This document shows, piece after piece, positions 8,581-16,152 of a DNA stretch of 36,484 bases (the stretch's first letter is position 1; each line of letters opens with the position of its first letter). The DNA comes from Minisyncoccota bacterium (GTDB taxonomy: Bacteria > Patescibacteriota > Minisyncoccia > JAHIHE01 > JAGLIN01): contig JAGLID010000095.1 of NCBI GenBank assembly GCA_023143145.1, positions 1-36,484 on the forward strand, in the 5' to 3' direction. The translations under genes and the position numbers were made by a program. The notes under the pieces are model-generated. The model made no database searches. It saw nothing but the letters and a program-made list of their open reading frames with translations, and was not told the DNA's origin.

Positions 8581-11055
8581 CTAAACAATCGCCACAGAAG
8601 AAATTTTATCTTCACTTTTCATTTTCATTATTCTGACTCCTTGTGTAGCGCGACCTGATTTTGAAATCTTTGAAAACGGTGTTCTGATTACTTGTCCTTT
8701 TTGTGAAATAATTAGTAAATCTTTGCCTAGTTGCTTTTCATTGATTACTCTTGAACTTACCAGTGATCCAGTCTTTGCGTTCACAATTGCTGCTTTTGTT
8801 CCACTCCCTCCCCTGTGTTGAGTTTTATAAAAACCAAGTTTACTTAATTTTCCAAAGCCATGTTCTGATATCGTAAATACAAAAAGTTTTTCATCTTTAG
8901 AATCAGAAACAATATCCATGCTAGTGACCTCACTATTATTTTTCAATTTTATAGCATGCACTCCCGAAGCGCTTCTGCCCATAGCTCTAATATCTTTTTC
9001 TTTAAATCTAATTCCTTGACCTCCTGAAGAGGCTATCATAACTTCGTTATTTCCATTACTTGGTCTAACCCAGCCAAGTTCATCTCCTTTTTTCAAAGTA
9101 ATGGCAATCAGACCTGATCTTCGAACTTTAGCAAACTCTGCAATATCTGTTTTCTTTATTATACCATTTTTTGTCGCCATTACAAGGAACTTGATATTTT
9201 CTTTTTTATCAATTGATATGACAGTTGTTACAATCTCTTCTGGAGAAAGTTGAAGGAAATTAACAAGTGCTTGTCCTTTGTTCGTTCGGGCACTTTCTGG
9301 AATTTCATAGGTTTTTGTTTGGAACACTCGTCCAAAATTTGTAAAGAATAAGAGGCTATTATGGGTGTTTGTAATAAAGAAATGTTCAACAATGTCTTCT
9401 TCTTTCATTGCAGCACCAATAACTCCTTTACCTCCTCGATGTTGAACGTGATAGGTCTGAGAATCCATTCTCTTGATATATCCTTCCTTAGTGAGAGTCA
9501 CAATTACATCTTCGTCGGGGACTAAGTCTTCATCTGAAATTTCATCAATTGCATTTTTATAAATTTTCGTTCTTCTTTCTTCACCATACTTAGCTTCAGC
9601 TTCACTTAATTCTTCTTTAATAATTTCTCTAATTTTCGTTTTGCTTTTCAAAATGGCTTCTAAACTCTTTATAAGTTTCTGTTTCTCTTCCAACTCATCT
9701 TTGATTTTCTTTCTTTCAAGACCTGCAAGAGCTTGAAGTCTCATTTCCAAAATTGCAGATGCTTGACGGTCACTGAGTTTAAACTTCTTCATCAAATCAA
9801 CATGAGCCAGTTCTTTAGTAGGGGCTTGTTTAATTGTTTTGATTATGGAATCTATATTATCAAGGGCGATATTTAAGCCTTCTAAAATATGTGCACGCTC
9901 TTTGGCTTTATCTAATTCGAATTGAGTTCTACGTTTGATAACCTCTTCTCGGTGGGCAATAAAATATTCAAGAATCATTTTCAAATTCAAAACTCTTGGT
10001 TGAATGCCGTCAACAAGAGCAAGCATATTAAAGTGAAACGCTTTTTGAAAATCCGTTAGTTTATAAAGTTTGTTCAAAATCTTTTTGGGATAGGCGTCAT
10101 TTTTCAAATCGATGACAACTCTCACTCCATCTCGATCGGATTCATCTCTAATATCCCTAATTCCTTCAATTTTTTTCGTTTTGACAAGCTCGGCAATTTT
10201 TTCAATTAAATTAGATTTGTTGGTTTGATAAATCATTTCCGTGGCAATGATTTGAAATTTCCCTTTATCGTTTTCGACAATTTCAACTTTGGCACGGATA
10301 TTAATTTTTCCTCTCCCAGTAGAATAGGCATTAATTAAATCCTTTTGACCATAAATAATTCCTCCTGTTGGAAAGTCTGGTCCTTTCACGGATTGCATTA
10401 AGTCTGCAATGGTAGCGTCTGGATTGTCGATTAGAGTAATTGTCGCTCCTATAAGTTCATTGAGATTATGTGGAGGTATGTTTGTCGCCATTCCGACTGC
10501 TATTCCCATTACACCGTTTAGTAACAATTGGGGAATTTTTGCTGGGAGAACAGTTGGTTCTTTGTGACTTTTGTCGTAGTTATCAACAAAATTAACCGTA
10601 TTTTTATCAATATCAGAAAGCAATTCTTCTGCGATTGGCTTGAGTTTACATTCGGTATATCTCATAGCAGCCGCACTATCACCGTCCATTGAACCGAAAT
10701 TTCCTTGACCATTAACAAGCGGATATCTCATTGAAAAATCTTGTGCCATTCTTACCAAGGATTCATACACAGCTGTGTCTCCATGTGGATGATATTTACC
10801 TAGAACTTCTCCAACAACCGTGGCAGACTTCTTAAATTTTGCTGTAGATTTCAAGCCAACGCTATTCATGGCATATAAAATTCTTCTGTGAACTGGTTTG
10901 AGTCCGTCACGAACATCGGGTAGTGCTCGAGAAACAATAACGCTCATTGCATAATCAAGATAACATTCTTGCATTTCGCCTACAATCGCCTTATCTTCAA
11001 TTTTTCCTCGAGTATCCCTTTCTTCGATTATTTCTGGTTTTTCATTTTTCTTCAT
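8581..11055 (-). CDS. gyrA: DNA gyrase subunit A
   Basis: GyrA is the DNA-breaking and rejoining subunit of gyrase, which introduces negative supercoils. The 824-aa protein is full length. The catalytic tyrosine is Tyr133 in AAAMRYTE. The quinolone-region sequence [10 protein letters not shown] has Thr94 and Glu98 where E. coli has Ser83 and Asp87; both residues also occur naturally in other bacteria. The C-terminal beta-pinwheel begins with a GyrA-box version, QHRGGKG, which favours GyrA over the topoisomerase IV subunit ParC; a second QHRGGSG follows later. gyrB is not adjacent. An alternative-pairing palindrome (TTGTTTAGTAAACAA, 8560-8574) lies just past the stop but lacks a U-run. Confidence 0.97.
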   Translation of the reverse strand: MKKNEKPEIIEERDTRGKIEDKAIVGEMQECYLDYAMSVIVSRALPDVRDGLKPVHRRILYAMNSVGLKSTAKFKKSATVVGEVLGKYHPHGDTAVYESLVRMAQDFSMRYPLVNGQGNFGSMDGDSAAAMRYTECKLKPIAEELLSDIDKNTVNFVDNYDKSHKEPTVLPAKIPQLLLNGVMGIAVGMATNIPPHNLNELIGATITLIDNPDATIADLMQSVKGPDFPTGGIIYGQKDLINAYSTGRGKINIRAKVEIVENDKGKFQIIATEMIYQTNKSNLIEKIAELVKTKKIEGIRDIRDESDRDGVRVVIDLKNDAYPKKILNKLYKLTDFQKAFHFNMLALVDGIQPRVLNLKMILEYFIAHREEVIKRRTQFELDKAKERAHILEGLNIALDNIDSIIKTIKQAPTKELAHVDLMKKFKLSDRQASAILEMRLQALAGLERKKIKDELEEKQKLIKSLEAILKSKTKIREIIKEELSEAEAKYGEERRTKIYKNAIDEISDEDLVPDEDVIVTLTKEGYIKRMDSQTYHVQHRGGKGVIGAAMKEEDIVEHFFITNTHNSLLFFTNFGRVFQTKTYEIPESARTNKGQALVNFLQLSPEEIVTTVISIDKKENIKFLVMATKNGIIKKTDIAEFAKVRRSGLIAITLKKGDELGWVRPSNGNNEVMIASSGGQGIRFKEKDIRAMGRSASGVHAIKLKNNSEVTSMDIVSDSKDEKLFVFTISEHGFGKLSKLGFYKTQHRGGSGTKAAIVNAKTGSLVSSRVINEKQLGKDLLIISQKGQVIRTPFSKISKSGRATQGVRIMKMKSEDKISSVAIV

Positions 11056-11170
11056 ATATGGTTTACTTATTTTAGATTAAAGAAATATATTTTTTACTTT
11101 TTTAAAAAAGCGTAAATTCCGTAATTGCTTTAGATAGAATTGTTAATTATCGTGATATAATTTTTTCATG

Positions 11171-11208
11171 AGATTTTTCACTTCGCAAGAGTTTTGCTCA
11201 GAATGACC
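11171..11208 (-). repeat. Dispersed-repeat-like element (GTCATTCTGAGC type)
   Basis: The minus strand reads GGTCATTCTGAGCAAAACT, then GCGAAGTGAAAAATCT. This is close to the GTCATTCTGAGCGAAGCGAAGAATCT-type intergenic repeat that I remember from several bacterial genomes. It sits alone in the gap between gyrA and the PepSY-like gene. Related but weaker copies are proposed at 21101 and 26401. Confidence 0.45.
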
Positions 11209-11254
11209 GTGTATTTGTGGTATTAAAAAAAGTTTCTTGTTATATGTACTGAAT

Positions 11255-12001
11255 TTATTTATCTAAACTATAGTAATGTAGAACTTCTCCATCTTCGGCG
11301 TCAATATAATAATAATCATTTTGAAAAGGCTCGGAAATTACATTTATGTTCCATGTTAAATAATACTCCGCTGGATTTGTTAAAATATTTTTATAAATTA
11401 CCAGGCTAGAAATTTTGAATTCTAAATTATCATTCTTCAGTTTAGTGGTAATTATTTCGTGTGCTTCTTCTACTTCAATATTTGGAATAATCTTAATGTT
11501 TATATCGTTGTCGTAACTAGAAGTAATGTCTGTAACTTTTTTTTCACTATCATTTACTATAAGCGATACTATATTTTCTTCAATTAGGAGGTCTTTATAG
11601 ATTTGTTGATATTCTAAGTGCCAATTAGATTCTTGTTTTTTAATTTGTTTAATTCGCAAATTATTATATACTTCTTCTGAAAGTTCTTTTTTAATATATA
11701 ATCTAGCAATTTCTTCAATCTCAATTTGCTCGTTGCTGCCAATTGCATCTGTTTTGATATCATCAATTTTTTCAACCATAGTATCTATACTGCTTAGTTC
11801 TGTTTCAATGTCGGGAAAAGGAAGCAGTTTAATGTTGTTGATATCATTTTGAGTGTCTTTCTCGTCGTTTTGAAAACTAGAAAACCATCCACCGATAATC
11901 AAAATCATAAAAAAAATCGACATAAACCAGACAATTCTCATCTTTTCTTCTTCGGGTTTTTCTTGAATTTTTTTAATATTTTGAATGATTTTCTTTTCCA
12001 T
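11255..12001 (-). CDS. Membrane-anchored protein with PepSY-like C-terminal domain
   Basis: The 248-aa protein has a charged N-terminus (about 20 residues), one membrane helix (about residues 24-42, WFMSIFFMILIIGGWF) and a long extracytoplasmic part. The end, YYLTWNINV followed by YYYIDAEDGEVLHYYS, resembles the PepSY/FTP fold of protease propeptides, where a Y-x-(V/I)-D-A-x-x-G-E-(V/I)-L strand pair is typical. Such domains often inhibit or chaperone a secreted peptidase, but none is next to it. The gene stands alone, about 195 bases from each neighbour. The domain call is moderate and the function unknown. Confidence 0.6.
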   Translation of the reverse strand: MEKKIIQNIKKIQEKPEEEKMRIVWFMSIFFMILIIGGWFSSFQNDEKDTQNDINNIKLLPFPDIETELSSIDTMVEKIDDIKTDAIGSNEQIEIEEIARLYIKKELSEEVYNNLRIKQIKKQESNWHLEYQQIYKDLLIEENIVSLIVNDSEKKVTDITSSYDNDINIKIIPNIEVEEAHEIITTKLKNDNLEFKISSLVIYKNILTNPAEYYLTWNINVISEPFQNDYYYIDAEDGEVLHYYSLDK

Positions 12002-12195
12002 TGATGTTTAGAGAAGGGGTTGATAATTATTGCACAATAAAATTTTGCAACCAGCTCGCTAGCGGAGTCGGAATTTTCTGTTTGTAAGCACTTAATAGTT
12101 TGATTTTGAAATAGAATGCTATGGGAACAAAAAAAAGAAATTATTATTTATAATTAACTTTGAATCAAATTCAAAATTACAATAGCACATTATTT

Positions 12196-12846
12196 TTACG
12201 AAATTTTCATAATTGTAATTTGTGCTTCTTCTTGAGGTAAATCTTTCTTTTTTATGCTGAATTTGTCTACGGCGTCGCTGGGTGAGATTCCGTGCTCTTT
12301 AGCAAAATTGTTTATGTCATCAAGTTTCAGTAAGTCTCCAGCGACCCCTGGAATCTTGTAATGCATTGGGATGATAATCCTTGGCTCAATCTGACTAATA
12401 ATATCATTCGCTGACTTCCAGTCAATCGTGAAAACTCCGCCAACGGGGATAAAAAGAATATCGACTTGACCAATTTTTTCCAGTTGGCTATCTTGAAGGC
12501 TTTTCTGTCCAAGGTCTCCTAGATGGCAAATATTAATATTTTCCATTTCAATTACAAATATAACATTTGAACCTCGCTCTTTGCCATTTTCATTATCATG
12601 AAATGATTCAATGCCTTTGATGGTTACTTTTTTAATTTCGTATTCTCCTGCACTATCAACTAAAAAAGGATTGCTCTTTAGGGTTTGAAAATTGTTGTGA
12701 TCGTAATGGTCGTGGCTAACTGTTACTATATCAGCAGCACCAAAAGGAGGTTTTAGTCCAGTTTTTTTGTCAAAAGGGTCAGTGATTAGAATCACATCTT
12801 TGTTTTGTAGTTTGAAACAGCTTTGACCGTACCATGATATATTCAT
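12196..12846 (-). CDS. MBL-fold metallo-hydrolase (UlaG/UPF0173-like)
   Basis: The 216-aa protein has the metallo-beta-lactamase signature HDHYDH (His45, His47, Asp49, His50) after a short N-terminal beta segment (MNISWYGQSCFKL). The later ligands appear in ICHLGDLG and IIPMHY. Size and start match the UlaG-like/UPF0173 hydrolases that bind two metal ions. Their substrates vary widely and none can be assigned here. It is divergent from rpsA, with a 232-base shared intergenic region. The ATG at the 12846 end directly starts the conserved N-terminal strand, so the start is secure. Confidence 0.88.
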   Translation of the reverse strand: MNISWYGQSCFKLQNKDVILITDPFDKKTGLKPPFGAADIVTVSHDHYDHNNFQTLKSNPFLVDSAGEYEIKKVTIKGIESFHDNENGKERGSNVIFVIEMENINICHLGDLGQKSLQDSQLEKIGQVDILFIPVGGVFTIDWKSANDIISQIEPRIIIPMHYKIPGVAGDLLKLDDINNFAKEHGISPSDAVDKFSIKKKDLPQEEAQITIMKIS

Positions 12847-12923
12847 AACAAATATTTTAATATATTAGTAAATTTATAAACATTTTAATCTAGAAAAATC
12901 ATCACACTTATCAAATTATTTAT

Positions 12924-12933
12924 ATGTTAACAT
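12924..12933. promoter_or_regulatory. Palindrome ATGTTAACAT in divergent promoter region
   Basis: This is a perfect 10-base palindrome, followed by a partial echo (GTTAGCAT), located 20 bases upstream of the rpsA -35 element. It could be a small operator, but such a palindrome can arise by chance in AT-rich DNA. Confidence 0.2.
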
Positions 12934-12953
12934 GTTAGCATAAAATAGACCCT

Positions 12954-12982
12954 TTGACAACATTATAATAATAGATTATACT
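12954..12982 (+). promoter_or_regulatory. Strong promoter of rpsA
   Basis: A perfect -35 TTGACA and a -10 TATACT (five of six) are separated by exactly 17 bases. The predicted start is near 12989, giving a 5' leader of about 90 bases before the rpsA ATG. Confidence 0.85.
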
Positions 12983-12991
12983 TCTTTTACA

Positions 12992-13050
12992 TTAGCTTAA
13001 GTGATTTCAGTTGTTTTTGTAAATAACTGTTTTTGTTTAGTAAAAGCTAA
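12992..13050 (+). promoter_or_regulatory. Structured 5' leader of rpsA mRNA
   Basis: TTAGCTT (12992-12998) pairs with AAGCTAA (13044-13050). This encloses a second helix, CAGTTGTTT with AAATAACTG, around a TTGT loop (one G-U pair). The fold ends about 16 bases before the AAAGGAG ribosome binding site. Autogenous control of S1 through its leader is known in E. coli. A similar role here is inference. Confidence 0.5.
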
Positions 13051-13078
13051 AATCCAAAAAAGAAAGGAGAAAACTCAT

Positions 13079-14254
13079 ATGACAGATACTGTCAAAAAAA
13101 CAGATGAGCAATCAGAAATGGAGGCTTTGTTGAACGATAAAGATGCTCCAAAAATCCCAAGTGTTGGTGAAACAATCAAGGGAACCGTTATAGAAATTGG
13201 AAGTAGCATAATTTATGTTGATCTTGGTCCAATTGGAGCTGGGGCAATATATGGTTATGGAAAATTTGATGGTTTAACCATATTTAAGGATTTGAAGAAC
13301 GGAGATTCGATTGCTGCAACGGTTACTGATCTTGAAAATGAAGATGGTTATGTTGAAATGTCTTTGAAACAAGCTAGTCTTGAAATGGTTTGGGAAGAGC
13401 TGGAGCGAAAGCTTGAAGAAAAAGAGATTATAACAACGAGGGTTCTTGAAGCTAACAAAGGTGGTCTTATGCTTAAGATTAACAGCGTTATTGGTTTCTT
13501 GCCAGCATCTCAGCTTTCGAGTGAAAATTATCCAAGAGTTGGAGACGGAGATAAAAATAAGATTTTATCACTGTTAATGCAAATGGTTAATAAAGACGTG
13601 AAAGTTAGAATTATTGGACTAGACAAGAACGAAGGAAAGCTTGTTGTTAGTGAAAAAGCCACTAAAACAGAGGAAGAAAAGGAAAAAGTTTCGAAGTTGC
13701 AAGTCGGTGATATTGTTGATGGAGAAATTAGTGGTATCGTAGATTTTGGTGCTTTTGTCAAGTTTAACAGCAATCTTGAGGGATTGGTGCATATTTCTGA
13801 ATTAGCATGGAAATTGATTGACGATCCAAGAAAATTGTTTAATGTTGGGCAAAAAGTTCAATGTAAGATAATTGGAATTGATGATTCAAGAATTTCACTC
13901 AGTATCAAGGCTCTTGAAAAAGATCCTTGGCAAGCTGTTGCTGAAAAGTATCAAATTGGGCAAAGAGTTAAAGGAGAGGTTACTAAAATCAATCCTTTTG
14001 GCGCTTTTATTCAACTTGACAAAGATATTCATGGTCTTGCTCACGTTTCAAAGCTTAATGAAGAGGATAAGATTGAAACTCTTGAAGTTGGAAAGATTTA
14101 TGAATTTGATATTATATCGATTGAAGCCAAAGATCATAGATTGGGACTTAAACCGCTTGTGAAGGAAGAAAAGAAGGAAAAGAAGGAAAAGAAGGAAAAA
14201 GTCGAAGAAGTTGTAGAAAAGGATGAAAAAGAAGAAGCAATTAAAGAAGAATAG
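13079..14254 (+). CDS. rpsA: 30S ribosomal protein S1
   Basis: S1 is an RNA-binding ribosomal protein that helps load mRNAs. I start it at ATG 13079 (391 aa), not at GTG 13001: AAAGGAG lies at the right distance and the extra 26 residues fall in the folded leader. Four S1 (OB-fold) repeats are visible. The first is at IKGTVIEIGSSIIYVDLG, a more divergent second follows (LKINSVIGFLPASQLS), and the third and fourth are canonical (DGEISGIVDFGAFVKF; KGEVTKINPFGAFIQL). The tail is a Lys/Glu-rich low-complexity stretch built on repeated KKE units, with matching DNA direct repeats (about 14160-14200). Four domains rather than six is usual outside Proteobacteria. Confidence 0.92.
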   Translation: MTDTVKKTDEQSEMEALLNDKDAPKIPSVGETIKGTVIEIGSSIIYVDLGPIGAGAIYGYGKFDGLTIFKDLKNGDSIAATVTDLENEDGYVEMSLKQASLEMVWEELERKLEEKEIITTRVLEANKGGLMLKINSVIGFLPASQLSSENYPRVGDGDKNKILSLLMQMVNKDVKVRIIGLDKNEGKLVVSEKATKTEEEKEKVSKLQVGDIVDGEISGIVDFGAFVKFNSNLEGLVHISELAWKLIDDPRKLFNVGQKVQCKIIGIDDSRISLSIKALEKDPWQAVAEKYQIGQRVKGEVTKINPFGAFIQLDKDIHGLAHVSKLNEEDKIETLEVGKIYEFDIISIEAKDHRLGLKPLVKEEKKEKKEKKEKVEEVVEKDEKEEAIKEE

Positions 14255-14281
14255 ACAATTGTGGATAACTTGTTGATAAAT

Positions 14282-14330
14282 AAAAGATGACTTACGATTT
14301 TATTTGAGAAAATCTGGGTCATTTTTTATT
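14282..14330 (+). terminator. Intrinsic terminator of rpsA
   Basis: An outer stem AAAAGATGAC / GTCATTTTTT (one G-U) encloses an inner stem GATTTT / AAAATC. A T-rich run follows. It lies 28 bases after the rpsA stop. Confidence 0.7.
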
Positions 14331-14387
14331 TTCGAGGTACTATCTTTTGGCTTATATATGGCGAAAAGAAGACGTATAACCAAATGC

Positions 14388-14416
14388 TTGACCTATGCTA
14401 ATATTTATGCTATACT
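14388..14416 (+). promoter_or_regulatory. Promoter of candidate structured RNA
   Basis: TTGACC (-35) and TATACT (-10) are separated by exactly 17 bases. This is nearly the same pair as at the tRNA and rpsA promoters. No open reading frame follows within 700 bases. The predicted start is near 14423. Confidence 0.8.
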
Positions 14417-14422
14417 GTAATT

Positions 14423-14943
14423 ACAAGTCAAGAATGATCTTTAAAAAACAAATCTTCAAGCAAAATATAAAGTCAAAAGAAGACTGTTTATAAAACTTTT
14501 ATAAATATGTTGTAACTAGTCTTCTCTTTGCTGATTTCATCGCTTTCCCATCAAAAATTTTAAAATAAAAATAAAATAATAAAATTAAAATAAAACAATA
14601 AAAAAGGGAAGTGTCGAGAAAATGGTTGGAGAAAAAAGTTCTTTTTAAAATAAAAGAATTTAAAAACGATCTTTGTTTACAAATAATCATTTAGGTATCT
14701 GTAGATGTACTTAAACATTAAATTTTAGTGTTTGGATATATCTGCAGATACATATCTTTTCGATTTTCACCCTTTCGAAGGGAATGATTTTAATCAAAGA
14801 TTGTAAAGGGCTGTCGGTCATATAATATTATATTAGGATTTAGATAGCCTTTTAATTTATCCAAATAGGGTATTTTCGTATATAAGAGCTGATTTATTAA
14901 CATTTTGTAATCAAGCAGGGATGAGGTAGTACCTCGTTTTTTT
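14423..14943 (+). ncRNA. Candidate large structured non-coding RNA (unassigned)
   Basis: About 520 bases between a consensus promoter and an intrinsic terminator hold no plausible gene but many helices. AGAAGACT/AGTCTTCT (14478-14525) encloses TTTATAA/TTATAAA. CGCTTTCCC/GGGAAGTG (14541/14606; one bulge) closes a roughly 55-base A-rich loop. TTCTTTT/AAAAGAA comes next. A three-way junction is closed by ACGATCTTTG/CAAAGATTGT (14666/14795) and AATCATT/AATGATT. It contains a 15-bp stem extended to about 27 bp (14695-14751) and the CCCTT-TCG-AAGGG hairpin. AAAGGGCTGTC/GATAGCCTTTT follows. Imperfections in the long stems are mostly G-U in the plus sense, supporting plus-strand RNA. I see no tmRNA, RNase P, SRP or 6S signature. 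Confidence 0.6.
14923..14943 (+). terminator. Intrinsic terminator of candidate RNA
   Basis: GAGGT-AGT-ACCTC is followed by G and seven T. The next bases (about 14982-15003) contain an imperfect echo, GATGTAGCAGTACTATGTTTTT, that has lost most of its stem. Confidence 0.85.
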
Positions 14944-15060
14944 ATTATTTATGAGTTTATAGTATTTTTATATATAATAGAGATGTAGCAGTACTATGTT
15001 TTTGCAAGACATGTGAAATGTATTTTATCTTTGAATTAAGTTTTGCATAAGTTCTGTTCG

Positions 15061-15089
15061 TTGCCTTAAATCTGAAGTAATGTTATTAT
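15061..15089 (+). promoter_or_regulatory. Promoter of the dksA-like/lspA pair
   Basis: TTGCCT and TATTAT are separated by exactly 17 bases. The predicted start is near 15096, about 48 bases before the preferred ATG at 15144. The rest of 14944-15143 holds no gene. Confidence 0.5.
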
Positions 15090-15143
15090 AAAGATAAAGT
15101 TGAAGTGTATTTTTTATCTGAAATAAATATTAATTTTAAAAAC

Positions 15144-15515
15144 ATGAACAATAAAAATAATGAAAAAATAAAAAAGATTAAGATTAAATTAATTGAGAAA
15201 AAAAAGTCTATTATTGCTCAATTACAAAAATTTGCGACAAAAAATAAGAAGATTAAAGATGATTATAAAACTGATTTTCCTAATTTGGGTGATCATGCTG
15301 ATGAAAATGCAGTCGAGGTTTCTGACTATACAAGTAAACTTTCCGTGGAGCATGATTTAGAAAGTGAATTAAAAAATATTGAAGGGGCTTTGAAAAAGAC
15401 TTCTGAAAATTCATATGGAATTTGTTCTGTTTGTGGAGAACAAATAAATCCAAAAAGATTGGAAGTTATGCCTGAAGCAAATTTGTGTATCAAGTGTTCT
15501 GAAAAAAGCAAATAG
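15144..15515 (+). CDS. TraR/DksA-type C4 zinc-finger protein
   Basis: I prefer ATG 15144 (123 aa) to 15105, since the upstream 13 residues are AT-driven and unlike the family. The protein is a long basic then acidic helical region followed by a four-cysteine zinc finger, CSVCGEQ...CIKC (Cys94, 97, 115, 118). The segment FPNLGDHADENAVEVSDY before the finger is characteristic of the DksA/TraR relatives found in Patescibacteria. DksA proteins bind in the RNA polymerase secondary channel to tune initiation. This short form may do so, but the tip residues of E. coli DksA are not obviously kept. lspA follows after 60 bases, a pairing I associate with these genomes. Confidence 0.85.
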   Translation: MNNKNNEKIKKIKIKLIEKKKSIIAQLQKFATKNKKIKDDYKTDFPNLGDHADENAVEVSDYTSKLSVEHDLESELKNIEGALKKTSENSYGICSVCGEQINPKRLEVMPEANLCIKCSEKSK

Positions 15516-15575
15516 ATTATGAGTATTTTTTTAATTTGTAGTGATGGATGAATTTGAAAATCTAATATAATTTAA

Positions 15576-15992
15576 ATGATATTTTTAAAATATAATAAAC
15601 AGCAAGGATTCAAAATGTTTTTGATTTCACTAGCTGTTTTATTTTTTGATCAAATTGCAAAGTTTTTTGCTCTAAGCAGTTTTAGTGGTTTTTATTTGCA
15701 TAAAAATTATGAAATATTTTTTGGATTACCGTTCTATTCTCATTTAATATTTCTGCTATTTCTTTTTTTAGTGATTGTTTTCAAAAGAAAGTTTCTTTCA
15801 AAGTGTGATAACACTATAATATTTTCTTTTTCTTTGTTAATTGGAGGAATTGTAAGTAATACTCTTGATAGAGCTTTGTACGGATATGTAATTGATTACC
15901 TCGTATTTTTTCATTTCTTTGTTTTTAATTTTGCTGATTTGGCAATCTTTTTTGGTCTATTAATAATAAGCTGGAAAATTTTTCGAAAATAA
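15576..15992 (+). CDS. lspA: Lipoprotein signal peptidase (signal peptidase II)
   Basis: LspA is the membrane aspartyl protease that cuts the signal peptide of diacylated prolipoproteins. The 138-aa protein has about four membrane helices and both catalytic aspartates, Asp98 in SNTLDR and Asp121 in FNFADLAI. The helper motifs FFDQIAK (Asp25) and HKNYEIFFG are also present, the latter a degenerate form of the N-x-G-x-A-F motif. It is slightly shorter than E. coli LspA (about 164 aa), mostly in loops. A candidate substrate in this window is the lipobox-bearing solute-binding protein at 5921-7309. It is probably co-transcribed with the zinc-finger gene upstream. Confidence 0.9.
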   Translation: MIFLKYNKQQGFKMFLISLAVLFFDQIAKFFALSSFSGFYLHKNYEIFFGLPFYSHLIFLLFLFLVIVFKRKFLSKCDNTIIFSFSLLIGGIVSNTLDRALYGYVIDYLVFFHFFVFNFADLAIFFGLLIISWKIFRK

Positions 15993-16152
15993 GGTAGAAT
16001 GTATTTATATATACAGCTGAGTAAAAAATTTTTGAGAAATAAGGAATGTAGTTTATTTTATATATCTTAAATAATGTAATTTAAATTTATAAATGACTCA
16101 TTTATATCTGACATATAAAAGTGAGTTTAAATCGAAATAATAAAAGGAATAA

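Noticed and set aside
8560-8588. TTGTTTAGTAAACAA palindrome past gyrA as terminator
   Set aside because: The stem is fully AT-rich apart from two G-C pairs and has no following T-run in the gyrA direction.
13001-13078. N-terminal extension of rpsA from GTG
   Set aside because: A strong AAAGGAG precedes ATG 13079, and the extension falls in the folded leader. S1 homologues start near the later Met.
14160-14200. Short tandem repeat at the rpsA 3' end as a mobile or CRISPR-like array
   Set aside because: It encodes the Lys/Glu-rich tail in frame and has no spacers.
14499-14690. 63-aa minus-strand ORF
   Set aside because: It lies inside the candidate structured RNA. Its composition reflects the A-rich loop, and it has no start signals.
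14423-14943. tmRNA, RNase P RNA, SRP RNA or 6S RNA identity
   Set aside because: There is no tRNA-like CCA end, no GAGGAAAGTCC-type RNase P core, no SRP GGAAGCAGCC-like apical loop, and it is too long for 6S.
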